Below, one piece after another: positions 30,101-42,101 of a stretch of 64,000 nucleotides of DNA. The first letter of the stretch is position 1, and each line of letters begins with the position of its first letter. The stretch comes from Pseudoalteromonas byunsanensis (lineage in GTDB: Bacteria > Pseudomonadota > Gammaproteobacteria > Enterobacterales > Alteromonadaceae): positions 124,001-188,000 of the forward strand of contig NZ_MNAN01000030.1 in assembly GCF_001854475.1 (NCBI RefSeq), given 5' to 3'. The translations under genes and the position numbers were made by a program. The notes under the pieces were generated by a model. It was not told the DNA's origin. It was given only the letters and a program-made list of their open reading frames with translations, and ran no database searches.

Positions 30101-33100
30101 CTCACGACAATACTAAATACTGCCAACGAAACCGAGCTTTGACCATCACTGACCGACACCAAAATATCTGAGTAAGTACCTTGTTGGCCCTCCACTGGTG
30201 TGCCTGAGATTTCACCCGTAGTGTCGTTAAAGTTTGCCCAAACAGGTAAGTTAGCCACGCTAAAGGTTAAGGTATCAGCGTCTGCATCACTGGCGGTTGG
30301 AATAAAGCGATATGCTTCATCTTCATTAACTGTGGTGCTTGGTGTACCCGAGATAACAGGTACATCATTCACAGAGTCTACCGTGATAGTCACCGTGGCT
30401 TGATTGGAAGCTAATCCCTCGGTGTCTTGGACGGTGTACGTAAAGCTGTCACTTCCGAAGAAGTTTGCATTTGGCGTATAAAGAATACTACCCGAAGCCT
30501 GTACTTGCGCACTCCCCCCTTGCGCTTGAGTCACAACCGTCACACTTGATGCGTCAAGCTGACTATCAACATCGGTATCATTACCCAATACGTTAATTTC
30601 GATACTGCCGTCTTCAACTAATTGCGCGGTGTTATCGACCGCTACCGGCGCATCGTTGACTGCGGTAATGTTTACCGTAACTGTCGCTGGGTCTGAACGC
30701 AGGCCATCACTGTCTTCAACCGTATAGGTAAAGGCAAGCACACCATTTAGATCCTGATTTGGTGAAATCGTTAATACACCATCAGCACCGACCGATACAC
30801 TAGCAAGCGTGTATACTCCAGCGCCGTTACCTTGATCTTGCAGCTCGATATCTGCGCCGACAAAACCACTATCTTCCACATCCGAATCATTGCTCAAAAT
30901 AGCCAACGTGGTTGCCGTATCTTCATTGGTGGTTGTGGAGTCATCTCCCGCAACTGGGCGGTCGTTCACAGCACCAATGTTGACAGAAATGGTCGCAATA
31001 TTTGATTGCCCACCTTCACTGTCGAGTATTGAATAAGTGAAGCTATCGCCACCCGTTTCATTGGCATTTGGAGTGTATGTGAGTGTCCCTGCGGTTTGGT
31101 CAATACTTGCACTACCTTTACTTGGTTGTGTTTCTAGCGTGATATTACCAGTTGGGTTGGTATCTTCTACATCGCTGGCACTAGCTCTGATTGCAAGCGC
31201 AGATGTGGCAGTATCCTCGTCAATGTTAGGCGTAAAGTCCGCAGCCACTGGCAAGTCATTTACGGCCGTGATGGTAATAGATACTGTTGCCTCATTCGAC
31301 TCTGTCTGCTCATTGTCTTTCACTGTGTAAGTAAATGAATCTGAACCATTGCTATTGGCATCCGGAGTATAGGTAATCGTGCCATTACTCACAGATACTT
31401 GCCCCTGACTCGGTGCTGTTTTCACAACCACGGATGATGCAACCATATTACCTTCAGGGTCGCTGTCGTTTGACAGCACATTGAGTGAATTAGCAGTGTC
31501 TTCAAGCGTCGTCAGAGTATCATTAACCGCTGTTGGCGCATCTTCCACAGCATTCATATTGATGGTCACAGTATAAACAGGCGAACTAGTATTGCTGCTG
31601 TCTTCAACATGGTAAGTGAAACTATCCGTATGATTCTCACTACCGTCATGTACATAACTAAAGCTGCCATCACCGCTGAGCGTGAGCGTGCCATATTGAG
31701 GGTCGCTGTCTTTCACTATGGTTAAACTGTCACTAGAGTCCAAGTCATCGTCATCTGCCAAACTCAATAAACCATTAGTGCTATCGGCGGATGCTGTCCC
31801 CCCCTCATCAATGGTATAGCTGGTATCTTGCGCTGTTGGCGCATCATTGGTGTTAACGACTTCAATACTAAAGGCGCTAAGACTTGCCGAATCTGAGCCG
31901 TCACTGACTGATATTTGGATATTAGATGTCGTGCCCACATGGCTGTCATCTGGCGTACCAGTCAACGCACCAGTGCTAGTATCAAAACTTGCCCACGAAG
32001 GTTGATTGGTAATACTAAAGGTATGCGTATCACCAGAATCTGAGTCCGTTAATATGGGGGTAAAGTTGTAAGCACTGTCTTCATTCACACTGGTTGCAGG
32101 CGTGCCAGACAGCACTGGCACATCGTTGTACTGTTTGGTTACGGTATCGGTAAACGCTGAGCTTTCATTACCTGCTGTATCAGTCACTGTCACCGAAAGT
32201 GTAAGAGTGCCTTCATCAAGGTTGGTTACATCAATTGAAGTAACTTGCTCAGATGCACTGGTGATAGTATTGGCCGTTGCGCTATTCACCGTGTTAATAC
32301 CATCGGAAACCTGATAAGTGAAGCTACCTGAGCCCTCTAGGCCAGATAATGTAAAGCTCATTGCCGCTTCGTTATCGGCATCAATTTTACTTTGGTCTAT
32401 GCTCGCTGTGACTCCCGTTGGTGCTGTGGTGTCTATGGTCACACTCAAGCTTGCGCTTTCAGTATTGTTACCTGCGGTATCGGTCGCACGCGCTGAAATA
32501 GCATGCGCACCAGAAGATAGCGCTGAGCTGGTAATGCTCCAGCTACCACCACTAACTACCACACTGCCGACCGAGCCATCAACATCAGAAATCAATGTAA
32601 TGGTATCGCCTGTTGTGCCAGTACCTGTAAACGTTGCCGTAGTATCATTGGTTAAATTATCCGTGTTTGATGTACCACTGTCACTGGCATCCGCCAAGTC
32701 TGGTGTACTCGGGCTAGAAGGAGCTGTTGAATCTATCGTAACACTCAACGAACTCGAGCTACTGCTCACATTGTTAGCCGAATCTGTTGCTTTAGCGGTA
32801 ATTGAGTGAGCAACACCTGAAGCCAGTGTACTGGTGGTAATTTGCCAGTTACCGCCCGTTGCCGTGCCACTGCCGATTGAGGTCGCGCCGCCACCCACTT
32901 GATCGCTGTATAAGGTAACCGTTGAACCGCTTTCTGCCGTTCCGCTAAAGGTTGGTGTGGTGTCGCTGGTAATATTGTCCGTACTTGAGGCACCCGTATC
33001 TGAACCTGCATCCAAATCTGGTGTTGATGGTGCATTAGGCACAACATCATCAACAACCGTAATTGTGAATGACTCTTGGAAGCTGGCTGAACCATCACTG

Positions 33101-36100
33101 GTTTGCACACAGATAACATAATCACCCGGTGAAGTAGACGCTTGGGTTTGAAGCGCGCTACCCGTAAATTGAAAACTGCCATTGCCGGTACTTGCACTAC
33201 AAGTTCCGCCATCACTGACACCTGAACTAACCAAGCTGTAGGTATGGCTATCAGCGCTTTCCACATCCGTGGTGCTAGCCGTCGCCACACTAGCTGAAGC
33301 CCCCGTATTAGACTGATTAATACTGGTTGCTGTTAGTGCAATATCTGTTGGAGCATCATTCACTGCACTGATCGTTACAGAAGCTTGGTTCACTCCTGAA
33401 CTGCTTGCGGCGCCATCACTAAAGGTATAGCTCAACGTTACCGGTGAACTTGGGTCTTCTGAACTATTGCTATAGCCGATTGACTGTAATGTACTATCCA
33501 CCAGCTCAGACGTTGCACTGCTGTTGAAACTCAAGACCAAGGTGCCTGATGAGTTAGTGGTAACCGTACCAATCGTTGTGCTGTTGTAAGTAAAGGTATT
33601 GCCTTGCACTAAAGTACCGAGCAATCCAGTATTGCTAAATACGTCTTGTGAATTTGCACCACCAGTGCGCGTAATCGTCAAGGTGGCACCATCATAGTTA
33701 CCATTGTTGCTATTTAGCGCATCAAGCTCGGTATCTGCAACGGTCACATCGGAGTCTATTGCCACTACGGAGCCGTTTTCAGTAAAGGTGCTGCCGCCAT
33801 TCAGGCTACTAAACACAGGCGCTTCATTTGCGGCTACAAATGTTATCAGTGTATCACTGCCTGAATCAGCCACGGTGTACACCAAGTCATTGCCCGGTGC
33901 ATTAGTCAGTGTGATGAAAACCTCAGGACTTGCAAACGTGGTTGCATCGGTATCCACTTCAAACGTACCGGTACCATTGAAACGGACATTGTTCGTTGTC
34001 AGTCCTGTGATATTTGTAATTGTGATGGTATCGCCCGCAGCAAGATCGGCAATGGTATCACCATTGAGGTCACTGGCTTCACCAACAAAGTTATCATTAC
34101 CATCATTACCCGTCATCGAGTCAGTACCAGCTCCGGGTCGAATGGTATCAGCACCAATGCCCCCTGTAATGGTGTCAGCACCGTCTAAATCAGTGGCAGA
34201 GATCTGAAGTACATCGTTCACAAATGCAGATGCATTAATGGTTAAATCTGCGGTAATGGCACTACCACTGGTATTGCTGACTGACACCGTTTGCCCATCC
34301 GCACTAAAGTTATCACTCAAAGTGATGGATGCGGTGTTGTTGGTGCCGATGGCAATACCTTCAATTGCCGATACTGTGGTGGTTGAGAAATCAAATGTAC
34401 CACCATCCATTAGCTTTAACGTTTCACTACCGCCACTGCCTGAGATTGCTGTGGCAAAATCGCCCAGATTAGCAGCATCTAGTGAGACAGTTGCGCCACT
34501 GGCCACAGCAAGCGTACCAATGTTGGTAAACACCCCGCCGCTCACATCAGCCCCATCTGTTACCTGAACCTGATCAGCAACCGTAGCATCTCCCGTGAGC
34601 GTACCAGTATATGCGCTACCGCCAATAGCAAAGGTGATGGCATCGGTCGTTGACGTTGCGCTAACACTAGTTGTACCACTTGAAACCGTAACCGTTCTGG
34701 TGTTGGTGCTATCATCGCCAACGCTGTAAGTTTCAATGCCAGTCAGCGTGCTAAAGTCACCATCGCCGCTGATGGTAATGGTTTCAGACCCTTCTGCGGT
34801 TATCGTACCCGTGAAGCTTTCATGTTGACTTGTCGTCATGGCAACAGATGCACCAGAGGCTAATGTAAGGTTGCTCACCGCCGAGATAGTTGCGCCGGTA
34901 ATATCTGCGCCTGTGCTTAACGATAGCGTATCGGCAACGGTGTTTTCACCTGTGATTGTGCCTGTGTAAGTCAAAGAGCCAAGGTCAAAGGTAATGGCAT
35001 CGCTTGTTGATGTCCCCGTCACCGAATGGCCCGCACTACTGACCGTGACCGTACGGCTATTGGTTGAGTCATCCGCCAAGGTATAGCTCTCTATAGCTGA
35101 AACCGTGGTTACATCGCCATCTCCCGATACCGATAGTGACTCAGAGCCACTGCCCGTAACCGTGCCTGTAAATGAAGATAACTGAGACACAGTAACGGTA
35201 GCCGTGCCATTACTGCTCACCGATAGGTTTTCAAAGCTACTGACCGTTGCTCCTGCAATACTACCGCCATCAGACACTGACAGAGTATCTGTACCACTAC
35301 CACCTGCCAAGGTCCCCGTTGCCGTTAATGTGCCGACATTAACTGTGTCATCGCCACTGCTGCCTGTTAGGTTTTGCGCAGCACTACCAAGGGTGAAGGT
35401 ATTAGCCGCTGACAGCACATAAGTCTCAATGGCACTGTCGCCGGTTAAACCATCGCTCGCATCACTGATAGTAATGGTTTCAGCACCCGCTGCGGTAACT
35501 GTACTAAAACCATCATGTTGAGCTTCGGTCATTGTCACTGAGGCATTGTCACTCAAGGTAAGTGACTCAAAACTGCTTAGCGTTGCGCCACTGATATTCG
35601 CGCCAGTATCTGCCTGTAATATATCTGTGCCTGTGCCACCTGAAAGCACGCCTGTGGCTGTAAAACCAACCACATTAACGGTATCAGCACTACTACTGCC
35701 CGTCACATTTTGTGCTGCCGTTGCCATGGTAAAGGTCATAGCACCACCTAACACATAGGTTTCAATGTCGCTATCACCTGTCAGTGTCTGATCGCCATCA
35801 GCACTTGAAATCGTGAACTGATTGGTGCCTGAACCATTAATGGTTGTAAACGCGTCATGTTGTGTTTCTGTCAGTGTTAACGACGCATCATTGCTTGGTG
35901 TTAAGGTTTCAAAGTTAGTCAGTGAGGTAAAGTTTGCCAAATTCGAACCAGTCGGAACAACCAGTGTATCGGTGCCCGTACCACCGTCTGCGGTCGAGCC
36001 TGAGATATGCGTGGTATCGTCAATCGTCAGCGTTTCATCATCACTGGTAAAGGTAATGGCTGGAGATAAGTTTGTTCCATTGGTGGTGTTAAAACTGGCT

Positions 36101-39100
36101 GCGGTACTGCTTGCCGCTGTCACATTGCTTACCGATACAGTTGCTGTGCGAGAAGTACTGTTGTCAGTACCATCATTGATCACCACAGTCACGGTTCTAG
36201 CCGTTTCGTTAGGCGAACTTGAGGTATTGTTATAAGTAACTGCCTGTAAGAATGTTTGAACTTCTGAGGCTGTTGCCGTTGCTCCTGAGATGGTAATGGT
36301 GTCTTGTAAAGTAATATCAGAGGAACCTGAGATACCCGTTAACGCATCTTGTGCTGAGGCTGTTACATTAAGCCCCTCAGAAGCACCATTTTGGTCGTTG
36401 GTAAGCGTGACGGTTATGGTTGTAATCGTATCACTATCTGCTTCTGTTACAGCCGCATTCGCTGCGATATTCACCGCACCACCCGCTTCAGAAAAAGAAG
36501 CGCTGCTGTCATCACTGCCAGAGCTGGAGTCAAGATCCACAACAGGCGCGGTATTCGCTGTGGAGAAGTTGAAAGTGGTATCGTCACTAATACCCGCAAA
36601 ACTGTTGCCAGCGGTATCATCCACCGCTGTGGCATCAACTCGAATCGCGTAATTTCGATTTCCGCTTAAGTCACTGCTAGGGTTGATATAAATCTTGTCA
36701 TTGGTGATACCAATACGACCAGCACTTGGTGTGGTAGTTGTTCCATCACTTTCAGTGGCAACATCAAAAACTTCAAAGTCGCTGCTATCGCTTACATTGC
36801 GAATGGTTATGCTGCCCGAGCCCAAGGCAATATTCTCACTAAAATCGATAACAATATCGTTACTAGCAGTTATATTCGTTGCGTTATCATTTGGTGTCGA
36901 GTTTGTACTGTCAAACGTAGGCACTGTCGAATCAATAGTGAAAGCAGTGATTGTCAGTGCAGTATTTGCATTACCTGCCGAGTCGGTAACGGTGATCGTA
37001 CAGTCACTGTATGTGCCATTTGCCAGCGCGGAGGTGTTGTCCGTATCCGTTAGTGTGATGGTTTGATTACCCGTGCTACTAATTGTCGTTGAGGTCGATG
37101 TACCGCAGCTTCCACCGACAGACAGAGTCCCTGTTTCTGTGGTGCTAAACGTATAACTGGGTGTTGTATCATTAGTGGGGGTGCTCACCGCTGTCACTTC
37201 TGCAACCGTGGGGGCTGTGGTATCTACAGTAAAACTCGTAATACTTAAAGCCGTATTGGCATTACCTGCTGAGTCGGTAACGGTGATCGTACAATCACTG
37301 TATGTGCCGCTTGCCAGCACAGAGGTATTATCTGTATCCGTCAGTGTGATGGTTTGATTACCCGTGCTGCTAATTGTCGTTGAGGTCGATGTGCCACAGC
37401 TTCCACCGACAGACAATGTCCCTGTTTCTGTGGTGCTAAATGTATAATTGGGCGTACTATCATTTGTTGGCGTGGTCACCTCAGTCACTTCTGCAACCGT
37501 TGGCGCGGTAGTATCTACTGTAAAACTCGTGATGCTCAAAGCCGTATTGGCATTACCTACAGAGTCGGTAACGGTGATTGTACAATCACTGTATGTGCCA
37601 TTTGCCAGCGCTGAGGAATTATCTGTATCCGTCAGTGTGATGGTTTGATTACCCGTGCTACTAATTGTCGTTGAGGTCGATGTGCCACAACTGCCACCCA
37701 CAGACAAAGTCCCTGTTTCTGTGGTACTAAACGTATAACTGGGTGTTGTATCATTCGTGGGGGTGCTCACCGCCGTTACTTCTGCAACTGTCGGTGCTGT
37801 AGTATCTACTGTAAAATTCGTGACGCTCAAAGCCGTATTAGCATTACCTGCCGAGTCAGTAACGGTGATCGTACAGTCACTATATGTACCACTTGCTAAC
37901 ACAGATGTGTTGTCAGTATCCGTGAACGTGATGGTTTGATTACCGGTGCTACTAATTGTCGTTGAGCTGGATGTACCACAACTGCCACCAACAGACAAAG
38001 TACCTGTTTCTGTGGTGCTAAAGGTATAGTTTGGGGTTGAATCATTAGTTGGTGTGCTTACTGCTGTCACTTCTGCAACGGTTGGTGCGGTAGTATCTAC
38101 CGTAAAACTCGTAATACTCAGTGTACTGCTGGCATTGCCTGCCGAGTCGGTAATGGTAATGGTGCAATTACTGTATGTACCATTTGCCAGCGCAGAGGTG
38201 TTATCCGTTTGAGTGAGAGTAATAACATGATTGCCCGTGCTGCTAATTGTCGTTGAGGAGGATGTGCCACAGCTTCCACCAACAGACAGTGTCCCTGTTT
38301 CTGTGGTACTAAACGCATAATTGGGCGTACTATCATTTGTTGGCGTAGTTACCTCAGTCACTTCTGCAACCGTTGGCGCGGTAGTATCTACCGTAAAACT
38401 AGAAATACTCAAAGCCGAATTAGCATTGCCTGCAGAGTCGGTAACGGTGATTGTACAATCACTGTATGTGCCGCTTGCCAGCACAGAGGAGTTGTCTGTA
38501 TCCGTCAGAGTAATGGTTTGATTGCCCGTGCTGCTAATTGTCGTTGAGCTAGATGTACCACAGCTTCCACCAACAGACAAAGCCCCTGTTTCTGTGGTGC
38601 TAAAGGTATAGTTCGGGGTTGAATCATTAGTTGGTGTTGTAACGGCGGTTACTTCAGCTACTGTTGGTGCCGCAGTATCTACCGTAAAGCTAGATATTGT
38701 CCGTGCACTACTGGCGTTCCCCGCGGAGTCGGTCACTGTAATGGTACAGTCGTCGTATGTGTCATCTATCAAACCTGACGTGTTATCGGGTTGGGTTAGA
38801 GTAATAGTTTGGTTTCCAGTAGAACTGATAGTGGTTGAGCTTGATGTGCCGCAACTGCCTCCCATCGATAAATCGCCTGCCTCATTGGTCGTAAAAGTAT
38901 AACTAGGCGTATTGTCGTTAGTTGGCGTAGTCACCGCCGTTACTTCACTGATTGTGGGCGCGGTCGAGTCGGATGCTACAGGGTTAGTCACCACAGCGTT
39001 TAAAACCGCAATCTCCTGAAAGTCAGTCGTGCCATCGACGCCAGAACCATTGGGGGTTGTTGCCCAGGTTACCACCAAGGTGTCTATATCTTGCCAGTCT

Positions 39101-39591
39101 GCGTCATCCGCCCATGTACCTGAACCTCTGGTAAATGTTTCAACCCCACTTGAAGTAAAAACACTCCATGTCAGTTCATCAGTAACAACTGCACTTCCGC
39201 TTCTATATCCCGTGATTGTAAAGACGTTACTGCCAGTGTTGCCATCGGCTCTTCTGCCCAGCTGCATAGAGTTTATAGAGAAGTTATTGGTGGCGGATAA
39301 CTGAAAGCCACCAGTAGAATTACTGAAAACGCTTCCCGAAGTATCAACTGGCAGCATTGCTCCAGTTCCAGCAGTTACTCGTTGGTCTGTATATACATTA
39401 CTGCCTTGTAAGCCCGTTCCCCAGTCTATCGTAAAATCTGTACTCGTTGATAATCCAACGGTCGATGTATAGTCATTTACAGCACCACCTGTACTTACAC
39501 TGGTGTAATCAATCGTGGCCGCCCATAGAGTTATAGGAGCTATTGAAAGCGCTAGTAAGCCCAATGAATTGAATATTTTACTTAATTGCAT
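26566..39591 (-). CDS. Giant Ig-like/cadherin-repeat surface protein with C-terminal outer-membrane beta-barrel
   Basis: A 4341-residue exported protein. In order: Sec signal peptide (1-24, ending LWA-ATIDY); unknown N-terminal domain (to about 206); seven tandem Ig-like repeats (207-887); an SbsA/Big_5-like Ig domain (to about 1000); five beta-strand repeats (about 1200-1820) ending in an RTX-like [14 protein letters not shown]; many cadherin/VCBS/tandem-95-type repeats with NDAPVAVDN-like starts; a Calx-beta domain (about 3520-3620); thrombospondin type 3 ([13 protein letters not shown], about 3732); an anchor-type domain (about 3790-3920); two more tandem-95 repeats; then [21 protein letters not shown], resembling a GlyGly-CTERM sorting tail; a second signal-peptide-like segment ([14 protein letters not shown], ending PVQA-SDW); and an OmpA/OmpW-like barrel (about 4164-4341) ending LSVQYRF. 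Probable role is adhesion or surface layer. The sorting-tail plus barrel combination is odd and discussed in the findings. Confidence 0.85.
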   Translation of the reverse strand: MQLSKIFNSLGLLALSIAPITLWAATIDYTSVSTGGAVNDYTSTVGLSTSTDFTIDWGTGLQGSNVYTDQRVTAGTGAMLPVDTSGSVFSNSTGGFQLSATNNFSINSMQLGRRADGNTGSNVFTITGYRSGSAVVTDELTWSVFTSSGVETFTRGSGTWADDADWQDIDTLVVTWATTPNGSGVDGTTDFQEIAVLNAVVTNPVASDSTAPTISEVTAVTTPTNDNTPSYTFTTNEAGDLSMGGSCGTSSSTTISSTGNQTITLTQPDNTSGLIDDTYDDCTITVTDSAGNASSARTISSFTVDTAAPTVAEVTAVTTPTNDSTPNYTFSTTETGALSVGGSCGTSSSTTISSTGNQTITLTDTDNSSVLASGTYSDCTITVTDSAGNANSALSISSFTVDTTAPTVAEVTEVTTPTNDSTPNYAFSTTETGTLSVGGSCGTSSSTTISSTGNHVITLTQTDNTSALANGTYSNCTITITDSAGNASSTLSITSFTVDTTAPTVAEVTAVSTPTNDSTPNYTFSTTETGTLSVGGSCGTSSSTTISSTGNQTITFTDTDNTSVLASGTYSDCTITVTDSAGNANTALSVTNFTVDTTAPTVAEVTAVSTPTNDTTPSYTFSTTETGTLSVGGSCGTSTSTTISSTGNQTITLTDTDNSSALANGTYSDCTITVTDSVGNANTALSITSFTVDTTAPTVAEVTEVTTPTNDSTPNYTFSTTETGTLSVGGSCGTSTSTTISSTGNQTITLTDTDNTSVLASGTYSDCTITVTDSAGNANTALSITSFTVDTTAPTVAEVTAVSTPTNDTTPSYTFSTTETGTLSVGGSCGTSTSTTISSTGNQTITLTDTDNTSALANGTYSDCTITVTDSAGNANTALTITAFTIDSTVPTFDSTNSTPNDNATNITASNDIVIDFSENIALGSGSITIRNVSDSSDFEVFDVATESDGTTTTPSAGRIGITNDKIYINPSSDLSGNRNYAIRVDATAVDDTAGNSFAGISDDTTFNFSTANTAPVVDLDSSSGSDDSSASFSEAGGAVNIAANAAVTEADSDTITTITVTLTNDQNGASEGLNVTASAQDALTGISGSSDITLQDTITISGATATASEVQTFLQAVTYNNTSSSPNETARTVTVVINDGTDNSTSRTATVSVSNVTAASSTAASFNTTNGTNLSPAITFTSDDETLTIDDTTHISGSTADGGTGTDTLVVPTGSNLANFTSLTNFETLTPSNDASLTLTETQHDAFTTINGSGTNQFTISSADGDQTLTGDSDIETYVLGGAMTFTMATAAQNVTGSSSADTVNVVGFTATGVLSGGTGTDILQADTGANISGATLSSFESLTLSDNASVTMTEAQHDGFSTVTAAGAETITISDASDGLTGDSAIETYVLSAANTFTLGSAAQNLTGSSGDDTVNVGTLTATGTLAGGSGTDTLSVSDGGSIAGATVSSFENLSVSSNGTATVTVSQLSSFTGTVTGSGSESLSVSGDGDVTTVSAIESYTLADDSTNSRTVTVSSAGHSVTGTSTSDAITFDLGSLTYTGTITGENTVADTLSLSTGADITGATISAVSNLTLASGASVAMTTSQHESFTGTITAEGSETITISGDGDFSTLTGIETYSVGDDSTNTRTVTVSSGTTSVSATSTTDAITFAIGGSAYTGTLTGDATVADQVQVTDGADVSGGVFTNIGTLAVASGATVSLDAANLGDFATAISGSGGSETLKLMDGGTFDFSTTTVSAIEGIAIGTNNTASITLSDNFSADGQTVSVSNTSGSAITADLTINASAFVNDVLQISATDLDGADTITGGIGADTIRPGAGTDSMTGNDGNDNFVGEASDLNGDTIADLAAGDTITITNITGLTTNNVRFNGTGTFEVDTDATTFASPEVFITLTNAPGNDLVYTVADSGSDTLITFVAANEAPVFSSLNGGSTFTENGSVVAIDSDVTVADTELDALNSNNGNYDGATLTITRTGGANSQDVFSNTGLLGTLVQGNTFTYNSTTIGTVTTNSSGTLVLSFNSSATSELVDSTLQSIGYSNSSEDPSSPVTLSYTFSDGAASSSGVNQASVTISAVNDAPTDIALTATSINQSNTGASASVATASTTDVESADSHTYSLVSSGVSDGGTCSASTGNGSFQFTGSALQTQASTSPGDYVICVQTSDGSASFQESFTITVVDDVVPNAPSTPDLDAGSDTGASSTDNITSDTTPTFSGTAESGSTVTLYSDQVGGGATSIGSGTATGGNWQITTSTLASGVAHSITAKATDSANNVSSSSSSLSVTIDSTAPSSPSTPDLADASDSGTSNTDNLTNDTTATFTGTGTTGDTITLISDVDGSVGSVVVSGGSWSITSSALSSGAHAISARATDTAGNNTESASLSVTIDTTAPTGVTASIDQSKIDADNEAAMSFTLSGLEGSGSFTYQVSDGINTVNSATANTITSASEQVTSIDVTNLDEGTLTLSVTVTDTAGNESSAFTDTVTKQYNDVPVLSGTPATSVNEDSAYNFTPILTDSDSGDTHTFSITNQPSWASFDTSTGALTGTPDDSHVGTTSNIQISVSDGSDSASLSAFSIEVVNTNDAPTAQDTSYTIDEGGTASADSTNGLLSLADDDDLDSSDSLTIVKDSDPQYGTLTLSGDGSFSYVHDGSENHTDSFTYHVEDSSNTSSPVYTVTINMNAVEDAPTAVNDTLTTLEDTANSLNVLSNDSDPEGNMVASSVVVKTAPSQGQVSVSNGTITYTPDANSNGSDSFTYTVKDNEQTESNEATVSITITAVNDLPVAADFTPNIDEDTATSALAIRASASDVEDTNPTGNITLETQPSKGSASIDQTAGTLTYTPNANETGGDSFTYSILDSEGGQSNIATISVNIGAVNDRPVAGDDSTTTNEDTATTLAILSNDSDVEDSGFVGADIELQDQGNGAGVYTLASVSVGADGVLTISPNQDLNGVLAFTYTVEDSDGLRSDPATVTVNITAVNDAPVAVDNTAQLVEDGSIEINVLGNDTDVDSQLDASSVTVVTQAQGGSAQVQASGSILYTPNANFFGSDSFTYTVQDTEGLASNQATVTITVDSVNDVPVISGTPSTTVNEDEAYRFIPTASDADADTLTFSVANLPVWANFNDTTGEISGTPVEGQQGTYSDILVSVSDGQSSVSLAVFSIVVSAVNDAPEISGTPSTLVNQDEQYSFTPQATDVDSETLTFSIENAPSWASFDTATGVLTGTPDIDDVGTYSGIIIAVSDGEFQASLDSFDITVVAVNAAPIANNMQRNVNEDGTTSFVADVSDADGDTLTIELQDLPQNGVALVQGTVLTYTPLPNFNGADSFSYIASDGELQSDVATVSINVVPVNDAPIALDDAFTFTAVPSNQYSLTVLDNDSDPDGGPLSIIGAKASLGSVSISGNTLTYQAVPNAQGPIVVDYVIEDEGKARASAKAMVSITNAGGGQAPTIIAPNDVTVNATGLYTKVDLGTAVATDSQGNSLPVSLLNGFPLFSPGPNIAYWQATDGQGLQATVSQNVNVIPLVSLQKNNRIAEGNKHRVAVYLNGRSPSYPVTIPYTVSGTADSADHDLQDGEVVINSGFLTHIEFEVFADGDAEGNETIVITLDSSLNLGTRVSSTVTISEANIAPSLKTKVTQSGEERELVTATDNQVTISAIAADTNPSDQVSISWQTSAPVVNVSPSPEQFIFNPINVVPGIYKVEVIAKDNGTPSLSTRKDVYIEVIESLGQLGATDSDGDLIPDSQEGYTDSDGDGIPDYQDAISECNVMQERALEATQFLVEGDPGVCLRKGATVSQNQTGGVELFDSELPEDPNAINIGGVFDYIATGLPQDGDTYSIVLPQRVPVPQGSVYRKLKDGQWHDFVIDDKNQVLTAQGEPGFCPPPGDGQWTAGLTVGSWCVQLNIVDGGPNDDDGLANGVIVDPGGIAVPVTTNTFPVANADSVTIVSGQAIVIDVLNNDSDADGDTLSVTGATVDFGIVIVQDNQLHYTPPATFIGEAMIQYSVTDGQGGTSYSTATVSIKTNQAPVAVDDTAVSNGSALVIDVLANDSDPEGTALYLVSATAEHGSVTVNVDNTLAYTPQAGFNGTDTITYVVRDEYGATSQGTVSVTVTVNSQQNTTITNSSSGSFGGLLVLLTSAMFIRRRKSLLPVFALVSIACLFNTPVQASDWKVTGSLGQATADAQFTQPEIAMVKIDDKGTSWSFGAFYNVAPNWYAGIRYINLGEASVSFSGSVSDPSQTHSMLADVAPVLPEGVSVQVDYSKSLANQFEGKIFFGALNWQYEIESVRDGSTSQKYEDSGTSAYLGAGVHYAISTKITLGLDYSYYFVSKNDIDEIALSVQYRF
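34105..35990 (-). repeat. Five diverged beta-strand repeats plus RTX-like motif inside the giant gene
   Basis: Five units of roughly 110-120 codons share a layout of GTGTDTL start, SFENL/SFESL, a QHDGF-type segment, IETYxL and AAQNxTGSS. They are diverged at DNA level. At about 34136-34187 the array ends in a short RTX-like glycine/aspartate motif ([14 protein letters not shown]), suggesting calcium binding. Confidence 0.7.
36931..38973 (-). repeat. Seven near-identical 291-297 bp tandem repeats encoding Ig-like domains
   Basis: Each unit encodes [20 protein letters not shown] through [12 protein letters not shown] to SFTVD. The first unit is 99 codons and slightly diverged; the other six are exactly 97 codons each, with no length change. 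Each unit has one GGSCG and one DCTI cysteine, able to form an intradomain disulfide. High DNA identity suggests recent expansion. Confidence 0.92.
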
Positions 39592-39781
39592 AATCCTAAA
39601 ACTCCAGCTGGCTCTTGATATACGTATTTAAAGTTCATTACTGATGGAAAAACGCTAATACATTTGAAGCCCTATCCAAGTAGAGCTTGACTCACAGCTT
39701 TCCAAAACTGCAAAGAAACGAATACTTGTAAGTACCAACGGGTCCTGTTAGCTACTCTTTACAAAACCCGCTGTGCTTCAT
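39592..39781. other. Gap upstream of the giant gene
   Basis: The promoter of the giant gene probably lies here. No clear boxes or terminator for the collar gene were identified. Confidence 0.4.
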
Positions 39782-40402
39782 TTAAGAACGAGACGGATAT
39801 ACACCTTCCAACACCATTTGCCAGTTAACTACCTGAAATGGACCGATAATGCTAAACGCGTCCGAGCTGCCTGTCATTCCTATAGCTACACTCCCAGATG
39901 CGCCGCCACCATCTATCGTTAACCCAGCAATCTGAGTTAAAGTAGGTGCTGGAGAGAACCCCTGCTGCTTGTAGTACATTCGACTATCTGTGTTGGTGTT
40001 GGCTGCTAAGTAAGACTGTTCATCTGGCTCTGTTTGGTTGGGTCCGTCTGTTGCAACCTCAAGCTGACCTGATACAGCCCCACCACTGGACGTAAATGTT
40101 GCACTATGGTTATGCTGTGGCATATGTGACAAATCCAAGGTTCTGTACTCTGTACCTCCTCGCTGGGCAAGCGAGTACTGAGCACCTCCAGGCATTTTGC
40201 CTATACCAAGCGGACTGCGGCCGCGCATATCAGGTAAACCAAACGAGGTTCTGCCGTCTCCACCATATAAATCGCCAATCAAAGAGTACAACGCGGTGTT
40301 CTCAGATATTGCCATCAACTGGCCCTGACAACTTGCCCAGCTACGAATTGCAAAATTACCACCAAACGGTCTCATGGTGCCGATATAAGAATCTGTTGAC
40401 AT
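39782..40402 (-). CDS. Phage tail collar domain protein (microcystin-dependent-protein-like)
   Basis: A 206-residue protein with the tail-collar domain at its N-terminus (about residues 6-60): IGTMRPFGGNFAIRSWASCQ, then LYSLIGDLYGGDGRTSFGLPD and RGRSPLGIG. The rest is Gly/Ser/Thr-rich beta structure with HNHSATFTSSGG. This architecture is shared by Mdp-like proteins that occur in bacterial chromosomes outside phages. No other phage gene is nearby, so it is not part of a prophage here. It has no signal peptide. It lies 190 bases upstream of the giant surface protein gene on the same strand. Confidence 0.85.
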   Translation of the reverse strand: MSTDSYIGTMRPFGGNFAIRSWASCQGQLMAISENTALYSLIGDLYGGDGRTSFGLPDMRGRSPLGIGKMPGGAQYSLAQRGGTEYRTLDLSHMPQHNHSATFTSSGGAVSGQLEVATDGPNQTEPDEQSYLAANTNTDSRMYYKQQGFSPAPTLTQIAGLTIDGGGASGSVAIGMTGSSDAFSIIGPFQVVNWQMVLEGVYPSRS

Positions 40403-40528
40403 AATTAGTCCTTATTTTTACAAATTACTCGATGGTGACAAGCGGACTTCACTACTGCTCTCGAGTGCCACACCAACTATGTTACTTACTAATAACCAAA
40501 TAAAATTTAAGCGTTAATACTTAACTAC

Positions 40529-41023
40529 CTATTCTGATTGCTCCGCCTCTTCTGGCTCATACCCCATCGGGTGAGCAGAAAACACCGGTGGAATAAACAA
40601 CTCTGGTAGGGCAACTTGACGAACGCTACCAGCCGATGTTTTACCCATGCATACAGTGCCTACGTCATTAACACTCAAGGTCACCTGAGGATCGTTAGAT
40701 GCGCTAGGAAAACGCCAATACAGCTCTGACGTTTTATAACGGATCAGCACCATCTGCTCGCATTGATCAAACTCATCAGGGTGTTCACAAAACTTATCGT
40801 GATACTCAGACAGTTTTTGTTCACCCATAAACTGCACTAACAAGCTACCCATACCAGGAATGTCAACAATTGCAGACTCCGCACGCTCTACGCTAAAAGC
40901 GCCTTTGCCCTCTAACTTGGTGATCACCTCAGCATTACTATTGCTTGGAAGTGCCCCGTTGTTATAGGGATAGACAGCAATGTCATATCCGTATTGATTG
41001 GTTATCTCTATGTTTATCTTCAT
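40529..41023 (-). CDS. Uncharacterised protein in the collar-gene cluster
   Basis: Not recognised. A 164-residue acidic protein without signal peptide or membrane segment. It begins MKINIEITNQYGYDIAVYPY and has a C-terminal acidic tail (EPEEAEQSE). Two Cys in the FCEHPDEFDQCEQ segment could chelate or pair. It lies between the formyltransferase and the collar gene on the same strand with gaps of about 126-138 bases on each side. Beta-strand-rich sequence and position suggest a partner of the collar protein, which is only inference. Confidence 0.65.
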   Translation of the reverse strand: MKINIEITNQYGYDIAVYPYNNGALPSNSNAEVITKLEGKGAFSVERAESAIVDIPGMGSLLVQFMGEQKLSEYHDKFCEHPDEFDQCEQMVLIRYKTSELYWRFPSASNDPQVTLSVNDVGTVCMGKTSAGSVRQVALPELFIPPVFSAHPMGYEPEEAEQSE

Positions 41024-41161
41024 TCGTTAACTCGCTTTTGAAGTACGATTCAAAGCATTGTCATAACAAAAAACGATAACACCCACATACATCTACTTAT
41101 CGCTTTTCTCCAACATTGCTTTCCCAAATAAAATTGACAACTATCGTCACTTGTCGTCACG

Positions 41162-42091
41162 CTAAATATCCGACAATGACATACCTGCTTCTAAGCCAAA
41201 TAAAACCGCAAATCGATAGCCATCAAATAGCCCATGCTGAGTGCCTATCACATCAAAACGTACCGCTGCGTCTTTGGTTTTGATCAGCAACCCTTGGTGC
41301 CTATCTACCTCAATAACAGTACCCGGTTGCAAACCTGCTAGATGACACTCGACTATGCTGGCTTGTAATAACTGAAACATATCCCGACCTACCGCAAAAA
41401 TGGCACAGCCTGAATCAACATTGCCCGCACGAGCCATGTTCACGACTTGCTTTGCGGTTTGTTGATACCAATTAACCATGAGTTGTTGCTCAGTGAGCGC
41501 GGGCGCACTGTTATGTGCGTGCTCTGCTTGCTTGTGCCAAGACAGTTTTTGTTGTTCATCAAGTTGGCAAAAGGTATCGATAAGATAAGGCACGACCTGA
41601 GCGACTTTTTGCTGTAAAGAGTTCATGGTATCGAACGGGTGGATCTCAATATCGACATCAACAGCAATATCACCGTCATCAATAGATTCTGTCACCCGAT
41701 GTATGGTTAACTTGGTGACTTCCTCGCCGTTACGAAGCTGCCAATACAAAGGGAATGGGCCTCGATATTCAGGTAAAGGGCTGGGGTGGAGATTTACCAG
41801 ATAACCCCCAAAATACTGAATGAGCTTATCCCGTAGTTTGTGCCGGAACATATAAACTAGAGCGCGGTTTATCGCTAACTCGTCAAGTCGAGCCAGTACT
41901 CTTGAGTCATCCGCTTGGTTATAAGCAACAACTTGAATGTTATTTTGCTGTAGCCAATATTGTAACTGCGCAAGATCTGGGTTTGGCTCAGCATCTACCA
42001 ATACAACACAACCAAGCTTGTTGCTCTGCAGCAAATATTGAATGGCAGGTAAACTCTGACAACTTCCCGTAAATACTGCATATTTTTGCAC
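41162..42091 (-). CDS. Formyltransferase-family enzyme (Fmt/ArnA-like fold)
   Basis: Predicted N10-formyltetrahydrofolate-dependent formyltransferase of 309 residues. The catalytic triad of the fold is visible: Asn100 and His102 in VNLHPSPLPEYRG and Asp138 in ESIDDGDI, with the same 36-residue His-to-Asp spacing as Fmt. An ATG ten codons upstream lies inside the preceding gene; instead a GTG is chosen because a near-consensus AAGGAG lies six bases before it, and the frame then starts MQKYAVFTGSC, a normal Rossmann strand. It is not the housekeeping Fmt (no def or rsmB neighbour, C-terminal domain differs). Substrate may be a sugar-nucleotide amine or a peptide. It follows the methyltransferase gene by ten bases. 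Confidence 0.82.
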   Translation of the reverse strand: MQKYAVFTGSCQSLPAIQYLLQSNKLGCVVLVDAEPNPDLAQLQYWLQQNNIQVVAYNQADDSRVLARLDELAINRALVYMFRHKLRDKLIQYFGGYLVNLHPSPLPEYRGPFPLYWQLRNGEEVTKLTIHRVTESIDDGDIAVDVDIEIHPFDTMNSLQQKVAQVVPYLIDTFCQLDEQQKLSWHKQAEHAHNSAPALTEQQLMVNWYQQTAKQVVNMARAGNVDSGCAIFAVGRDMFQLLQASIVECHLAGLQPGTVIEVDRHQGLLIKTKDAAVRFDVIGTQHGLFDGYRFAVLFGLEAGMSLSDI

Positions 42092-42101
42092 AAGCGTCTC
42101 C

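Noticed and set aside
36931-38973. CRISPR-like array
   Set aside because: Units are 291 bp, coding and in frame, with no spacers.
27116-39304. Many plus-strand open frames opposite the giant gene
   Set aside because: They recur with the repeat period and are low-complexity shadows of Thr/Ser/Asp-rich repeat codons; no ribosome-binding sites or families.
39782-40402. Prophage
   Set aside because: Only one collar-domain protein; no capsid, terminase, portal or integrase.
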